A stretch of DNA of 64,000 nt from Leptobrachium leishanense (lineage: Eukaryota; Chordata; Amphibia; Anura; Megophryidae). The translations under genes and the position numbers were made by a program. Position 1 is the first letter of the stretch; the number at the start of each line of letters is the position of its first letter. The notes below the pieces were generated by a model. It made no database searches. It was not told the DNA's origin and worked only from the letters and a program-made list of their open reading frames with translations. Shown here one piece after another: positions 11,319 to 21,285 of the stretch. The DNA lies in assembly GCA_009667805.1 (NCBI GenBank), contig CM019066.1:328643119-328707118 (forward strand). Direction: 5' to 3'.

Positions 11319-13584
11319 CCGGTCCAATCTGTGCCCCATTTGCTTTCCCTTCTTCGCGATTTCTCGGAAGTTTCCGGGTTTAAGATCAATATAGATAAAT
11401 CTCGCGCGATGCCAGTAGGAATACCGAAAACGGAGGTCGAGCGGTTGCGTATACTCACGGGGTTTCAATTCTCCACCTCCTCTCTCACATATCTGGGAGT
11501 GAAGCTGACCAGTGATCCTGCAGCCCTGATTAGAGCCAACTATGATGTACTGATCCAACGTCTTATAGCTGATATGGACACGTGGGATGCCTTTAATGTC
11601 TCCTGGGTGGGTCGTATTGCTAGCGTGAAAATGAATCTACTCCCCCAAATCCTATACCTGTTCCAAACCCTCCCGGTGTCTGTCCCTCTGGCCTCGTTGG
11701 CGCATCTAGTCCCATGTGGACCGGTTCATCTGGCATAATAAACGACACAGGGTGGCAAGAAGGGTGTTACATAGACCGAGGGCGGTGGGAGGTTTGGGAG
11801 TTCCAAGTTTGTTACAATATTACCATGCTGCCCAACTAGCACAGTTTGTTACCTTTCATGCACCACCTGGTACGCACCGTTGGGCGGACTTAGAGTCGCA
11901 TCTCTTTGCTCCTGAGTTGCCGCAATTCTATTTTTGGCTTCCCAAAACCTATCGTCCAATCCTTCGCTCCACCTGCACTGCCACCATTAACTCTCTACAA
12001 ATTTGGGACGCTGTGAACCCGCCGCTTCACTTTTGCTAAAGAACATCCTGCTATGATGCCCTTCCTCCGCAATCGGAAGTTTCCACCGGGCCTGTGCCCT
12101 CGCCCTTTTGCGAATCTGGAGGACTTGGGCCTTCAGAGGATCCACCACCTCTACTCAGCGGGTGCACCGTTTCAGTTTGCGGACATTCAACACAGAGGTC
12201 TAGTTGGACCGGCGGACTTCTTTCGCTACTTACAGGTTATGGACTATGCGCGGACGCCGGAGGTCCGTACGGCCGCCACATCTTCCTTGATGGCGTTTGA
12301 AGCTCGCTGTAATGACGCTCGCATCACAAAATCGATGATCTCTTCGCTATATGCCTCCCTCTGTTCAGGCTCTCCGATATGGGGGGACCCAACTTATGTC
12401 GCACGCTGGGAGAGAGATGTGGGGGATGCCCTGCCAAGTGAAGAATGGGAGGATATTTGGAACAATGTGGCACACTGCTCCATCAACGTGCCCACCAGGA
12501 ACAGGCTTACAAGATGTTGTTTCGCTGGTATGTTACCCCCTCACAGCTTTCTCACATGGACGGGTCTTCCTCTGACTTATGCTGGAGAGGTTGCGGCATT
12601 AAGGACTCGTTTTACCACGTGGTGGACGTGCCCCCTGATACGACGCTTTTGGCTTCAGATTCATGCCCTCATCCAAGAAGTCCTGCAGTGTGGAGTGGCT
12701 TTCGACCCGTGGACATTCCTTCTTCACCGCACCCAGGAAGCCCTATCGAGACCGGAGAATAAACTGTTGCATAAACTGGTCTTGGCGGCTAGAAGAGCGG
12801 TGGCCCAAGGATAGAGATCTATGTCCCTTCCGTCTATGGCACAAGTGCACCTTCGGATCAGAGACAATATGGACATGGACCGTTTATCGGCTCTTGTACA
12901 TGACACCACGCCTCAATATAGTAAGATCTGGAACCCCTGGTTGGAATTTGATGTGGGTTATGGGCTGGACTGTTTGATTTTCTGGTGGGTTGTGCTATCT
13001 GGGTTTTTACTCCTTTTGGGGCAGCACCCTATCCCCTTCCCCCCCTCCCCTTCCCCTGTGGTCTCTTCCTCTTTTCCTTTCCTCTATGTTTGTGTTATCT
13101 TCGATCTTCTTATTATTTTTTCTCTTCCCCCCTCTTGGGGGACCCATCCCTGCGGTCTTCTGGTAGGGGCTTCTCAGGGCTAACCAGTAGCAGTCTCTAA
13201 GAATGTGTTTTTGTTGTATGATGCCCTTTTTGTCTTTGAAATATGGAAAAAAAAGGAATTATAAAAAAAAAGAAATGTAATATTAAAGCGGATAAGAATA
13301 ATGAATAACATTACGAACGTATATGTGAAAAACAAAATAAAAACATTTCAGACTGCTTTACTCCGAATTGAATTGTACGCTTATCTGAGCAGGGTTCTCT
13401 ACCACATTCTGTCATCTCAAATTTCTCATTTAGAATAACAATAATGCAGTTTCAAGAAAGAAATGTAAAAGAGTCGAAACAAGACATTCAGCTGAAAATG
13501 ATTCTTCTGTCACTCTTTACAATTAAGATAATTACATCCAATACACGCCATGTATAGGATTCTGTAATGTATTTAACTCTAGAA

Positions 13585-14125
13585 GTTCTTCCTGGTTCTC
13601 ACATTATTATTAATATTATTATCATAATTATTTCACGCACAGCCCCTATCCTTTGGAACGCTCTCCCTCGTACGTTCAGACTTTCACCTAGTTTCCCTTT
13701 CTTCAAATGCTCCCTTAAGATATTCCTATTTAGGGAAGCCTATCACCCGACTCACTGACGCGACCAGTCAATCACTCTCACCTTGCAGTCCATCAATCTC
13801 ACCTTGCAGTCCATCAATCTCACCTTGCAGTCCATCACGCTCACCAGTCCATAACTGTCACCTTGCAGTCCATCACTATCATCTTGCAGTCCATCACTCT
13901 CATCTTGCAGTCCATCACTCTCACCTTGCAGTCCTCTCCTCCTGTTTCCACCACCAACCCTTCTAGCTTGTAATTTCCCACGGGAATAGGACCCTCGTTT
14001 CCTAATAGGACCCTCGTTTCCTCCTGTACTGGTTTGTCAAAATGTTGTTTAATGTATTGTAACATGTGTCTATGCTGTGCCCATTGTACAGTGCTGTGGA
14101 TTATGCTGGCGCTATAAAGAATAAT
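13585..14125 (+). mobile_element. L2-type LINE 3' fragment
   Basis: Begins in the extreme C-terminal coding part (APILWNALPR, FPFFKCSLKIFLFREAYH) and continues into the 3' untranslated region, ending with GGCGCTATAAAG and an AATAAT tail. The same 3' end occurs at 46735-47425. Only the last few hundred bases were copied, the usual 5' truncation of LINEs. A tandem expansion (13765-13940) lies inside. Confidence 0.8.
13765..13940 (+). repeat. Tandem repeat CACCTTGCAGTCCATCA
   Basis: About seven 22-23-bp units around TTGCAGTCCATCACTCTCAC. The same unit occurs three times at the equivalent place in the L2 copy at 47160-47235, so the repeat is native to the L2 3' region and expanded here. Confidence 0.85.
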
Positions 14126-14129
14126 AATA

Positions 14130-14788
14130 ATCTATATGGGTATTGAGCACATGAAAGAGGGAAGTGCTTGACCAGTAGTACATGTATTAACTTTTAAAAC
14201 TATTGTGTTACTGACATAGAATGATGATGACGGAGTCCACATCTCTTAGTATGCTCTGTAAAACTGTATACCCTTTCACATCGAAGATAAAGTATACTCG
14301 ATCTTCAAATCACCTGCTGATGCCCCCATGTTGAGTATACTCTATTTGGTGTAATTCTGGAGAAATGCCAGTTAATTGCAATTAAGCTCCAGAATGTCGC
14401 CCAAAGGGTTACAACACGTCAGGCCTGACACCTTCTAAAACACAGATCCCCAGCTGGTTCAGCACAAGACCACAGCTGCAGTTGCACTTTTTGGCAAGCA
14501 GATGGCGACATCTGCCTGTCAATTAAGGCTACACCAGTAAGAAATACATTGGGAAAAATTAAAAAATATTTCTTGCAGTATAATTCATGAATACTGATTC
14601 GCCAGAAAACACTGGTACGACAGCAGATTTATGGAAAATCCCTTGATTGCGAAGGGGATAATCTCTACATCTATCAGGTCCACTGTATTTTCCAGGACCA
14701 ACATATCTCTTCTGCCTTAGAAAGGGTGGCATATGAAGCTGTTACCCGGGGATATGTAATAAGAATGCTCCATAAACAAAATCACATC
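14130..14788. other. Intergenic DNA, nothing recognised
   Basis: No element ends, tandem repeats or coding signal were recognised. Confidence 0.4.
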
Positions 14789-14795
14789 ACTTTAT

Positions 14796-15242
14796 CAGGG
14801 CTCAAAATTTCAAGTCCCAAGCCACTAACCAGGCCATAAGAGTTACTCGCCACCAGTTGCTCCACCTAACCCCTAACCAGCCTTTAACACATCTCCTTAA
14901 ATTATCTTATGAAATTACACTGTTAAAGGTTTTATTTAGAATAAAGTTATACAAATAACATTAATACTCAGACATCAGACCCCAGATGCATGTATACCTA
15001 GTCATCAGACCCCAATGTGAGCAGAGCAAGGAGGCAGGTAAGCTCCACTCCACCCCCCTGCCAGTGACAGAGACGAGCTGGGTCAGGTTAGGCAGCTGAT
15101 TCCTGCCACCATGCAGCCTGGGGAAGGGAGGGCTGCGCGGTGGCACTGCCGGAATACACAGCACAAAATAATTTATTGCGGTGCCCGCATGTGCATTTCC
15201 ACTTGCCAAATGCGAATAGGCGAGTGGAAATTTTTAGTCCTG
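14796..15242. mobile_element. hAT-type MITE, CAGGGCTCAAAATTT ends
   Basis: The left end CAGGGCTCAAAATTTCAAG and the right end AAATTTTTAGTCCTG are inverted repeats. A block with CTCGCCA / GGCGAGTGG is also inverted near the two ends. ACTTTAT (7 bp) flanks both sides (14789-14795 and 15243-15249), consistent with a slightly decayed 8-bp hAT duplication. No coding capacity in 447 bp. Confidence 0.8.
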
Positions 15243-15774
15243 ACTTTATCATTGAGGACACAGAGAAGAACACCATTTATTAATTCATTGGATTCTGTCC
15301 TTCGGAATATCATTTTTCCATTCTACAAGCACGATAGGTTTCAGCTGCTGCTCAGATATGTAATTATGAAAAAAATTATAGGAAACCACCAGCATAATAA
15401 ATATAATTACCTGTAGATGGCTTATGCCCAGGGCTTTTTTTCAGGGGGTACTCACCACCAGTACCGGCACCTCACCACCAGCCAGAACTAACAGGAGAGA
15501 GCATGATGCTCCTCCTGCAGTGGCAGGCAGAGAATCGGACGTTCTCGGCAGCTTATGTTGCTCCTGAACGCTTCAGATTGTCAGGAGTGTATGCAGGGAC
15601 TGATAATCCCCCTCCCCAGTAAATGACAAGGGAGGGCTGCTCCCCCCTCTCTCTGTAGCCGCTCAAACTTTGAATAGCATGGGGAGGGGGGGTGCAGCAT
15701 GTTTACACACATCTGCCAGAGCTGCGGATTGTCAGGCAAATGGTGTGATCAGAGCAGCTGGCACTGTAAGGCGG

Positions 15775-16010
15775 TAGTGAGTTTTATTGCTGCGGAGCTC
15801 ATACACGCTGCGCATTACTGTGATTGTCATTGCTGTGGAGCTCATACACACTGCGCATTACTGTGAGTGTCATTGGTGTGGAGCTCATACACACTGCGCA
15901 TTACTGTGAGTTTTATTGCTGTGGAATTCATACATACTCAGCAAAACTGTGAGTTTCATTGCTTTGGAGCTCATACACACTGCACATTGCTGTGGTGCTC
16001 ATAAATGCTA
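15775..16010 (+). repeat. 43-bp tandem repeat, GCTGTGGAGCTCATACAC motif
   Basis: Five to six units of about 43 bp containing TTGCTGTGGAGCTCATACAC and TGCGCATTACTGTGAG. Single diverged copies of this unit stand next to the arrays of two other hAT elements (about 4385-4445 and, reversed, 33820-33935). Confidence 0.85.
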
Positions 16011-16200
16011 GGGGATCCACTCAGTGCCATCATTGCAAAACCCCCCCAAAAAAACCAGCTAACACTCCTGCAATACAGATTTTTCTTGCAACAGAGGCAC
16101 TAAGTGGATAACCCCCAGAGGGTAACAACGATAGTTGTAGTTCATTTAAAGGAACACAGTATTAAAAAATATGGTTCCCTTTTATAGAGTCTTCCTTTAA

Positions 16201-16827
16201 CCTCCCTGGCGGTATTCCCGAGTGTGACTCGGGGTTAAATTTCGCTACCGCGAACGGTAACCCCGAGCCACACTCGGACTGGATGCATACTCACCTCCTC
16301 CTGGCTCCCTCGCTGTCCCCCGCAGTGTGATCGTGGCGAGCTGCTTCCTGGAAGGCTCCCTGCGAGTCACACGATGCAGGGGGCGGGACTAGTAGCAAAC
16401 TTAGAAAAATTGGATTCTACAGTGTAAAATGATAAGTGCAATGTTTACGAATGGCCAATAGGTGGCAGTACAGGATAAGAAATAGACCATACATCCTCTC
16501 ACCCTTGTTTTCAAGACAGATTTCAGTGTTATTTGTTGTATTTTATTGAATATCATTTATTTGCATTATTTTGGATAGTTATTTTTGGGATAATAAATTA
16601 TTATGTCGTGCTTCAAACTTTATTGGACTCAGTGTATTTACTATTTTTTTAAAATTTATTTATTTATTTCTAAAGAATTTTACCAGTAAGGACTCTTGAT
16701 TTCACGGATTTCAGTGCGTGATTCCTAATTATTACAGGCTAACTATGTACAAAAACACCTTTCCTTTAAAAAAAAATTGAGACTCTTTTAGACACGAAAT
16801 TTTGAAAAAATTAGACCGCCAGGGAGG
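16201..16827. mobile_element. piggyBac-like MITE, CCTCCCTGGCGG ends
   Basis: Perfect 12-bp terminal inverted repeats CCTCCCTGGCGG / CCGCCAGGGAGG, flanked by TTAA (16197-16200 and 16828-16831), the piggyBac signature. A subterminal palindrome with GAGTGTGACTCGGGG lies near the left. It is inserted in a small host element whose arms (GATAGTTGTAGTTCA at about 16128 and TGAGCTACAACTATTG after 16832) are themselves inverted. Confidence 0.85.
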
Positions 16828-17044
16828 TTAAGTGAGCTACAACTATTGTTCATGAGGGCATGAAAATAGTCATAATAATCAGTTTTTCCCCGGGCGTGAG
16901 AGTACCCCACCTATTTTTCCAGAGAAAAAGCACTGCTTATGCCCATTCCAAAATGTCTAGCAAAAGTGGATGTAAGAAGTGACTTGTTTTTAACCATTGA
17001 TTTCACCGTTGATTTTATTGGACTCCATAAAGAGCGTCACTGTA

Positions 17045-17392
17045 GGCCGGGGTCAGATGAGCGTTTTGCAGAGCGGAAGGAACATCCGTGAGAGTGGACA
17101 TTCCTTCCACTCGACATCCGTCTGGTCATCTCACTGTGCGTAGTTAGTGCGCTCAGCGCTGCAAGGCTCGAGTCTCAAATGGAGGAACGAGCTTTGCAGC
17201 CCCGTCAAACGTGCTTCGTAGCGCTTTGACGGGGAGGCTTTCAAAACGTCCACAGCATGCCCACTCTAGCGCGCGCAATTCGAACGCGCATTACAGCGTG
17301 TGGCCGGCCCCATCGAAACGTCACAAAGCTGCAATGGATGCTGGGAGGCATGTCAGTACGGGCACACATAGTGTACTCGTCTGACCTCAGCC
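17045..17392. mobile_element. MITE, GGCCGGGGTCAGA family
   Basis: Left end GGCCGGGGTCAGATGAGCG, right end CTCGTCTGACCTCAGCC. The flanking trinucleotides (GTA left, TTA right) fit a decayed 3-bp duplication. The interior shares GGAAGGAACATCCGTGAG-type sequence with the better preserved copy at 62952-63234. Confidence 0.7.
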
Positions 17393-17399
17393 TTAAAGT

Positions 17400-18105
17400 T
17401 GTTCGAAGCATATTCAGCAGAACGCTGAATGGAGAATAGCCGTAGTTTATTAATTTCACAGAGGAATAATGAAGGTACCTATGTTGAGCAATTTTCTTAG
17501 TTTGCAGCAACTTTGCCTGCCATGGTTGACTTTTTCTTCTCTGGATAGTCAAACCTCACAATAGTTGCAGCAATGGTGCTTTTTACAGTTGTTTGTAACT
17601 ACATTGAACTTCTGTGCTACAACAGAATCTAGAATTACCCAGTTAGCTTTTTATCAATTGTAAACAAAATGAAAAATGTTCACAGAAATATGCAGTAACA
17701 TTCTCAATTTCTGATTTTTTTAAAAGTAATACCTAATATATGTCTACAAACCATGGTGGCTAAAAAAAAGTTTGGAAAAATACATTTACATGCTGAAAAT
17801 TATTGAAATATGAAAATAAGTTTGCCCTTTTTAAATTCACATCGATTGACGTAGCCTCCTGATATGACATGGCACGTGCACTTATTAGTAATCTATTTTA
17901 AATTTGCAGAATCCAGTGAAAAAAATCCAATATATTATTTGTGTAGGTTCTACAATAAAATAGTGGTTAATCATAATGAGCAAACAACGGTCACACAGCA
18001 ATGAAACAGATCAGCACTGAAGAAGTTAAAACCAGTACATATCTGATAACAAATACATATTTAAAACTCTGCAATCACATTATTACCAAAAGAAAACACT
18101 GTCCA
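17400..18105. other. Intergenic DNA, nothing recognised
   Basis: AT-rich sequence without recognised element ends or coding signal. Confidence 0.4.
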
Positions 18106-18122
18106 AGTTCCTATTTATCCTG

Positions 18123-18170
18123 CTACTTTCCCTGGCAAACGATGTGGAAACTAACCCTGTTCCTACAGCT
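18123..18170 (+). other. Degenerate 2A-like peptide relic at the LINE N-terminus
   Basis: In the frame starting at 18123 the DNA reads LLSLANDVETNPVPTA, with DVETNPVP at 18141-18164. Functional 2A peptides end in D-x-E-x-N-P-G-P and cause ribosome skipping. Such motifs are known at the N-terminus of some L2/CR1 LINEs. The essential glycine is valine here, and the endonuclease continues in another frame from 18214, so this is a relic. Confidence 0.7.
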
Positions 18171-18204
18171 GACACATCCTTTAGTCTCCCCACTATAAAA
18201 AGGC

Positions 18205-18702
18205 CTCTCATTTGTGCACTGTAACATCCGCAGTTTACTTCCTAAACTGGATGAGCTTCAGGCTTGGTGTTGCTATTACAAACCCAAAATCATTGTGCTC
18301 ACAGAGTCATGGTTAACCCCAAAAGTACCAGACTCTGCCATATCAATACAGGGGTATTCATGTTACAGAAAGGACAGAGCAAAGAGAGGAGGGGGAATTG
18401 TTATTTATGTTGAGGAGTCTATAAAGTTCACCCCTTTACAGAATTCTAGTTCCCCTGCCACCTTTGATTTCCTCTCTGGTTTAATTGAGATCCCACTCAG
18501 TAAATCAATCATTGTTGCTGGATTCTATCGCCCACCGAGCTCTCCAGTGCACTCCCTCTCTGACATAACTCAAATCCTTAATAACCTACTTACACAAACT
18601 CAAAAAAGTGAACTGCTGGTCCTCGGCAAATTTAATACAGATTGGCTAAATCCTAAAAACAATAAACACACTGCTCGCTGTTTAAAACTTTGCTGCTAAC
18701 TC
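18205..18702 (+). pseudogene. LINE APE-type endonuclease relic
   Basis: This domain would nick target DNA to prime reverse transcription. The frame contains HCNIRSLLPKLDEL at its start, then LTESWL, GGGIVIYV, AGFYRPP and GKFNTDW. The last replaces the usual GDFN, so an active-site aspartate is missing. The frame ends at a stop after LKLCC. The following region to the hAT insertion at 18827, and from 20812 onwards (PWYRLNLIPDL), is the linker to the RT domain in other frames. Confidence 0.85.
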
Positions 18703-18826
18703 AATTAATCTCCTCCCCCACTCGCATTATGAAAAGCCCTAACCATAACTTGCTGGACTGGATTCTCTCCTCATATCCTGGTAATAACCACCAGTTCTTT
18801 TAAGAAATGTATTCTTGAATCCTTCC

Positions 18827-20803
18827 TAGGGATGTGCACCGATTTTTAAAATTTTTAAACTTTTCGATTCGGCTCGTTTCGACTGCTTCCTGTTTCGATT
18901 CGGTTCGGCTCGATTCGTTTTTCGGGTACATTTATTTTTCGGAATATCGACCATTTTTCGTATTTTCGGGTGACTTTACTAGGTTTCTGTATCGACTTTT
19001 CGTTATTTCGGAAATTTTCGTTTTTCGGAATTGTACATGGTTTTCGGTATATATCGACTATTTTTCGTATTTTCGTGTCACTTTGCTTGTTTTTTGGTTA
19101 TCGGCTTTTTGCTATTTCGGAAATTTTCGTTTTTTTCGGAACATCTGTTCTCCTCGTTTCAAAGCTGTCTAACTCTATTGCCCCAGCAGTCCAGCACATG
19201 GATTTTCCCCAGCACATGGATTTGCCCCAGCTCATGGATTTGCCCCAACTCATAGGATATTGCCCCAGCTCACGGATTTGCCCCAGCACATTGATTTGCC
19301 CCAGCACATTGATTTGCCCCAGCACATGGATTTGCCCAGCACATGGATTTGCCCCAGCTCATGGATTTGCCCCAGCACATGGATTTGCCCCAGCACATAG
19401 GATATTGCCCCAGCTCACACATGGATTTGCCCCAGCACATGGATTTGCCCCAGCACATGGATTTGCCCCAGCTCATAGGATATTGCCCCAGCTCACACAT
19501 GGATTTGCCCCAGCTCATAGGATATTGCCCCAGCACATGGATTTGCCCCAGCACATGGATTTGCCCAGCACATGGATATTGCCCCAGCTCACGGATTTGC
19601 CCCAGCACATTGATTTGCCCCAGCACATGGATTTGCCCCAGCACATGGATTTGCCCCAGCACATTGGATATTGCCCCAGCTCACACATGGATTTGCCCCA
19701 GCTCATAGGATATTGCCCCAGCACATGGATTTGCCCCAGCACATGGATGCCCCAGCTCATGGATTTGCCCCAGCACATGGATTTGCCCCAGCTCATGGAT
19801 TTGCCCCAGCACATGGATTTGCCCCAGCTCATGGATTTGCCCCAGCACATGGATTTGCCCCAGCACATGGATTTGCCCCAGCTCATGGATTTGCCCCAGC
19901 ACATGGATTTGCCCCAGCTCATGGATTTGCCCCAGCACATGGATTTGCCCCAGCACATGGATTTGCCCCAGCTCATGGATTTTCCCCAGCACATGGATTT
20001 GCCCCAGCACATGGATTTGACCCAGCTCATAGGATATTGCCCCAGCTCACGGATTTGCCCCAGCACATTGATTTGCCCCAGCACATGGATTTGCCCCAGC
20101 ACATGGATTTGCCCCAGCTCATGGATTTGCCCCAGCACATGGATTTGCCCCAGTACATAGGATATTGCCCCAGCTCACACATGGATTTGCCCCAGCTCAT
20201 GGATTTGCCCCAGCACATGGATTTGCCCCAGCACATGGATTTGCCCCAGCACATGGATTTGCCCCAGCTCATAGGATATTGCCCCAGCTCACACATGGAT
20301 TTGCCCCAGCTCATAGGATATTGCCCCAGCACATGGATTTGCCCCAGCACATGGATGCCCCAGCTCATGGATTTGCCCCAGCACATTGATTTGCCCCAGC
20401 ACATGTATTTGACCCAGCACATATTTGCCCCAGCACATTGATATGCCCCAGCACATGGATTTGCCCCAGCTCATTGATTTGCCCCAGCACATTTACAAAG
20501 ACAAAATTTACAGAATCAGCGATATAACCGATAATAGTTAAATAAACGATGTTCAGAATTACCGAAATGGAACCGAAATCCCGAATGGAACCGAAATCAT
20601 GAATAGAGGGAAAATAAATTTCGATTTGACACATTTCAAGTCCATTCGAAAATTCCGAAAATTTTTCGATTCGGCTCGGAAAACATTTCGGATTCGACTT
20701 TTTCGGATCTAAAAAATTTCGGAATTTCGGCCGCATCGAAAGACCCGAATCGGGAAATTTCGTGAAAATTCCAAAATTCCGAAACCCGAAACGCACATCC
20801 CTA
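18827..20803 (+). mobile_element. hAT-type non-autonomous transposon with 18-bp satellite
   Basis: Ends TAGGGATGTGC and GCACATCCCTA are perfect inverted repeats. Exact 8-bp duplication ATCCTTCC flanks the element (18819-18826 and 20804-20811). Both subterminal arms (about 18835-19160 and 20560-20790) are built of TTCGG/CCGAA words. The centre is a large tandem array (19195-20495). It splits the LINE between the endonuclease and RT domains. No transposase is present. Confidence 0.92.
19195..20495 (+). repeat. 18-bp satellite, TTGCCCCAGCACATGGAT
   Basis: About 70 units of 18 bp alternate between CAGCACATGGAT and CAGCTCATGGAT versions. Longer variants, TATTGCCCCAGCTCA followed by CACATGGAT or TAGGA, are interspersed at irregular spacing. 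Because 18 is a multiple of three, frames of up to about 390 codons stay open on both strands. These repeat-peptide frames are artefacts. Confidence 0.95.
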
Positions 20804-21050
20804 ATCCTTCCTAAGTGATCTCAAACAGCTCCCCTGGTACAGACTAAACCTAATCCCAGACCTAGACTGTGCAATTGAATACTTTCAGTCTGAGCTCCTG
20901 CAAGTCTGGAATTCCCATGTCCCGCTGCGTAAAGTGCGAGTAAAAGGGACCCATCTCCCCTGGGTTACAGCTGATCTTACACTAATGTACCAGCTTAGAG
21001 ATTCACTGTGGTCAAATTTCAAGAGTACTGATTCCATGAACGATCACTAT

Positions 21051-21240
21051 CAGGGTTATTCAGAGAGCGTGAAAAGCAGGAGAATGACTGGAGAATGAAA
21101 AAGTCTAGGTCAAAATAGCCGATTTGGAAATGAGATGAAAAGGAGAATTTTTCTGGTTTGGCTATTTTGACCTAGAATTTTTCATTCTCCAGTCATTCTC
21201 CAGTCATTCTCCTGCTTTTCACGCTCTCTGAATAACCCTG
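21051..21240. mobile_element. 190-bp palindromic MITE, CAGGGTTATTCAGAGAG ends
   Basis: Ends CAGGGTTATTCAGAGAGCG and CGCTCTCTGAATAACCCTG are perfect inverted repeats, and most of the 190 bp forms one long hairpin. TAT stands on both sides (21048-21050 and 21241-21243). It interrupts the linker of the LINE. Related copies: 32030-32208 and 54851-55033. Confidence 0.9.
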
Positions 21241-21285
21241 TATGAATACCGACAATGCTAGAATGCATGCACAAAACAAACAAAA

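Larger units (their letters stand above)
7978..12977 (+). pseudogene. L1/Tx1-type LINE ORF2 relic (endonuclease and reverse transcriptase)
   Basis: ORF2 of LINEs nicks target DNA and reverse-transcribes the element RNA there. The N-terminal APE-like endonuclease shows SQNVKGLNSP, QETHF, GGDFNAAP and a WSDHAPV motif before position 8700. Reverse transcriptase blocks follow: RPISLLNVDYKI, SLDAEKAFDRVGW, NGTRQGCPLSP and the catalytic YADD at 10095-10106. A frameshift near 9306-9348 breaks the frame. The hAT element at 10136-11318 splits the RT domain; the RT frame resumes in register at 11327 with SGFKINIDKS. Further shifts near 11720-11738, 12040-12053 and 12815 break the C-terminal part. Without the insertion the coding stretch is about 1270 codons, as expected for this protein. 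It cannot be functional. Confidence 0.9.
6630..13275 (+). mobile_element. L1/Tx1-type non-LTR retrotransposon, inactive
   Basis: Envelope of the LINE whose ORF1 and ORF2 relics are listed separately. After ORF2 comes a pyrimidine-rich 3' untranslated region (13000-13200) and A-rich runs at 13247-13254 and 13266-13274, marking the 3' end. The element accumulated frameshifts and one hAT insertion. Target duplications were not identified. Confidence 0.8.
15429..16935 (+). mobile_element. hAT-type non-autonomous transposon with tandem array and nested MITEs
   Basis: Ends CAGGGCTTTTTTTCAGGGGG and CCAGAGAAAAAGCACTG are imperfect inverted repeats, followed inward by GGTACTC / GAGTACC. The exact 8-bp duplication CTTATGCC flanks it (15421-15428 and 16936-16943). 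The interior contains a 43-bp tandem array (15775-16010), then a further inverted-repeat element in which a piggyBac-like MITE sits (16201-16827). No transposase. Confidence 0.88.

Noticed and set aside
10863..11558. A 231-codon minus-strand frame
   Set aside because: It crosses the border between the hAT insertion and the LINE relic, so it cannot be an ancestral gene.
18970..20495. Frames of up to about 390 codons with HMDLPQ / HGFAPA / MCWGKS repeats, on both strands
   Set aside because: The 18-bp unit length is a multiple of three and lacks stops, so all frames remain open. Start codons and composition are random, and the array lies inside a transposon.
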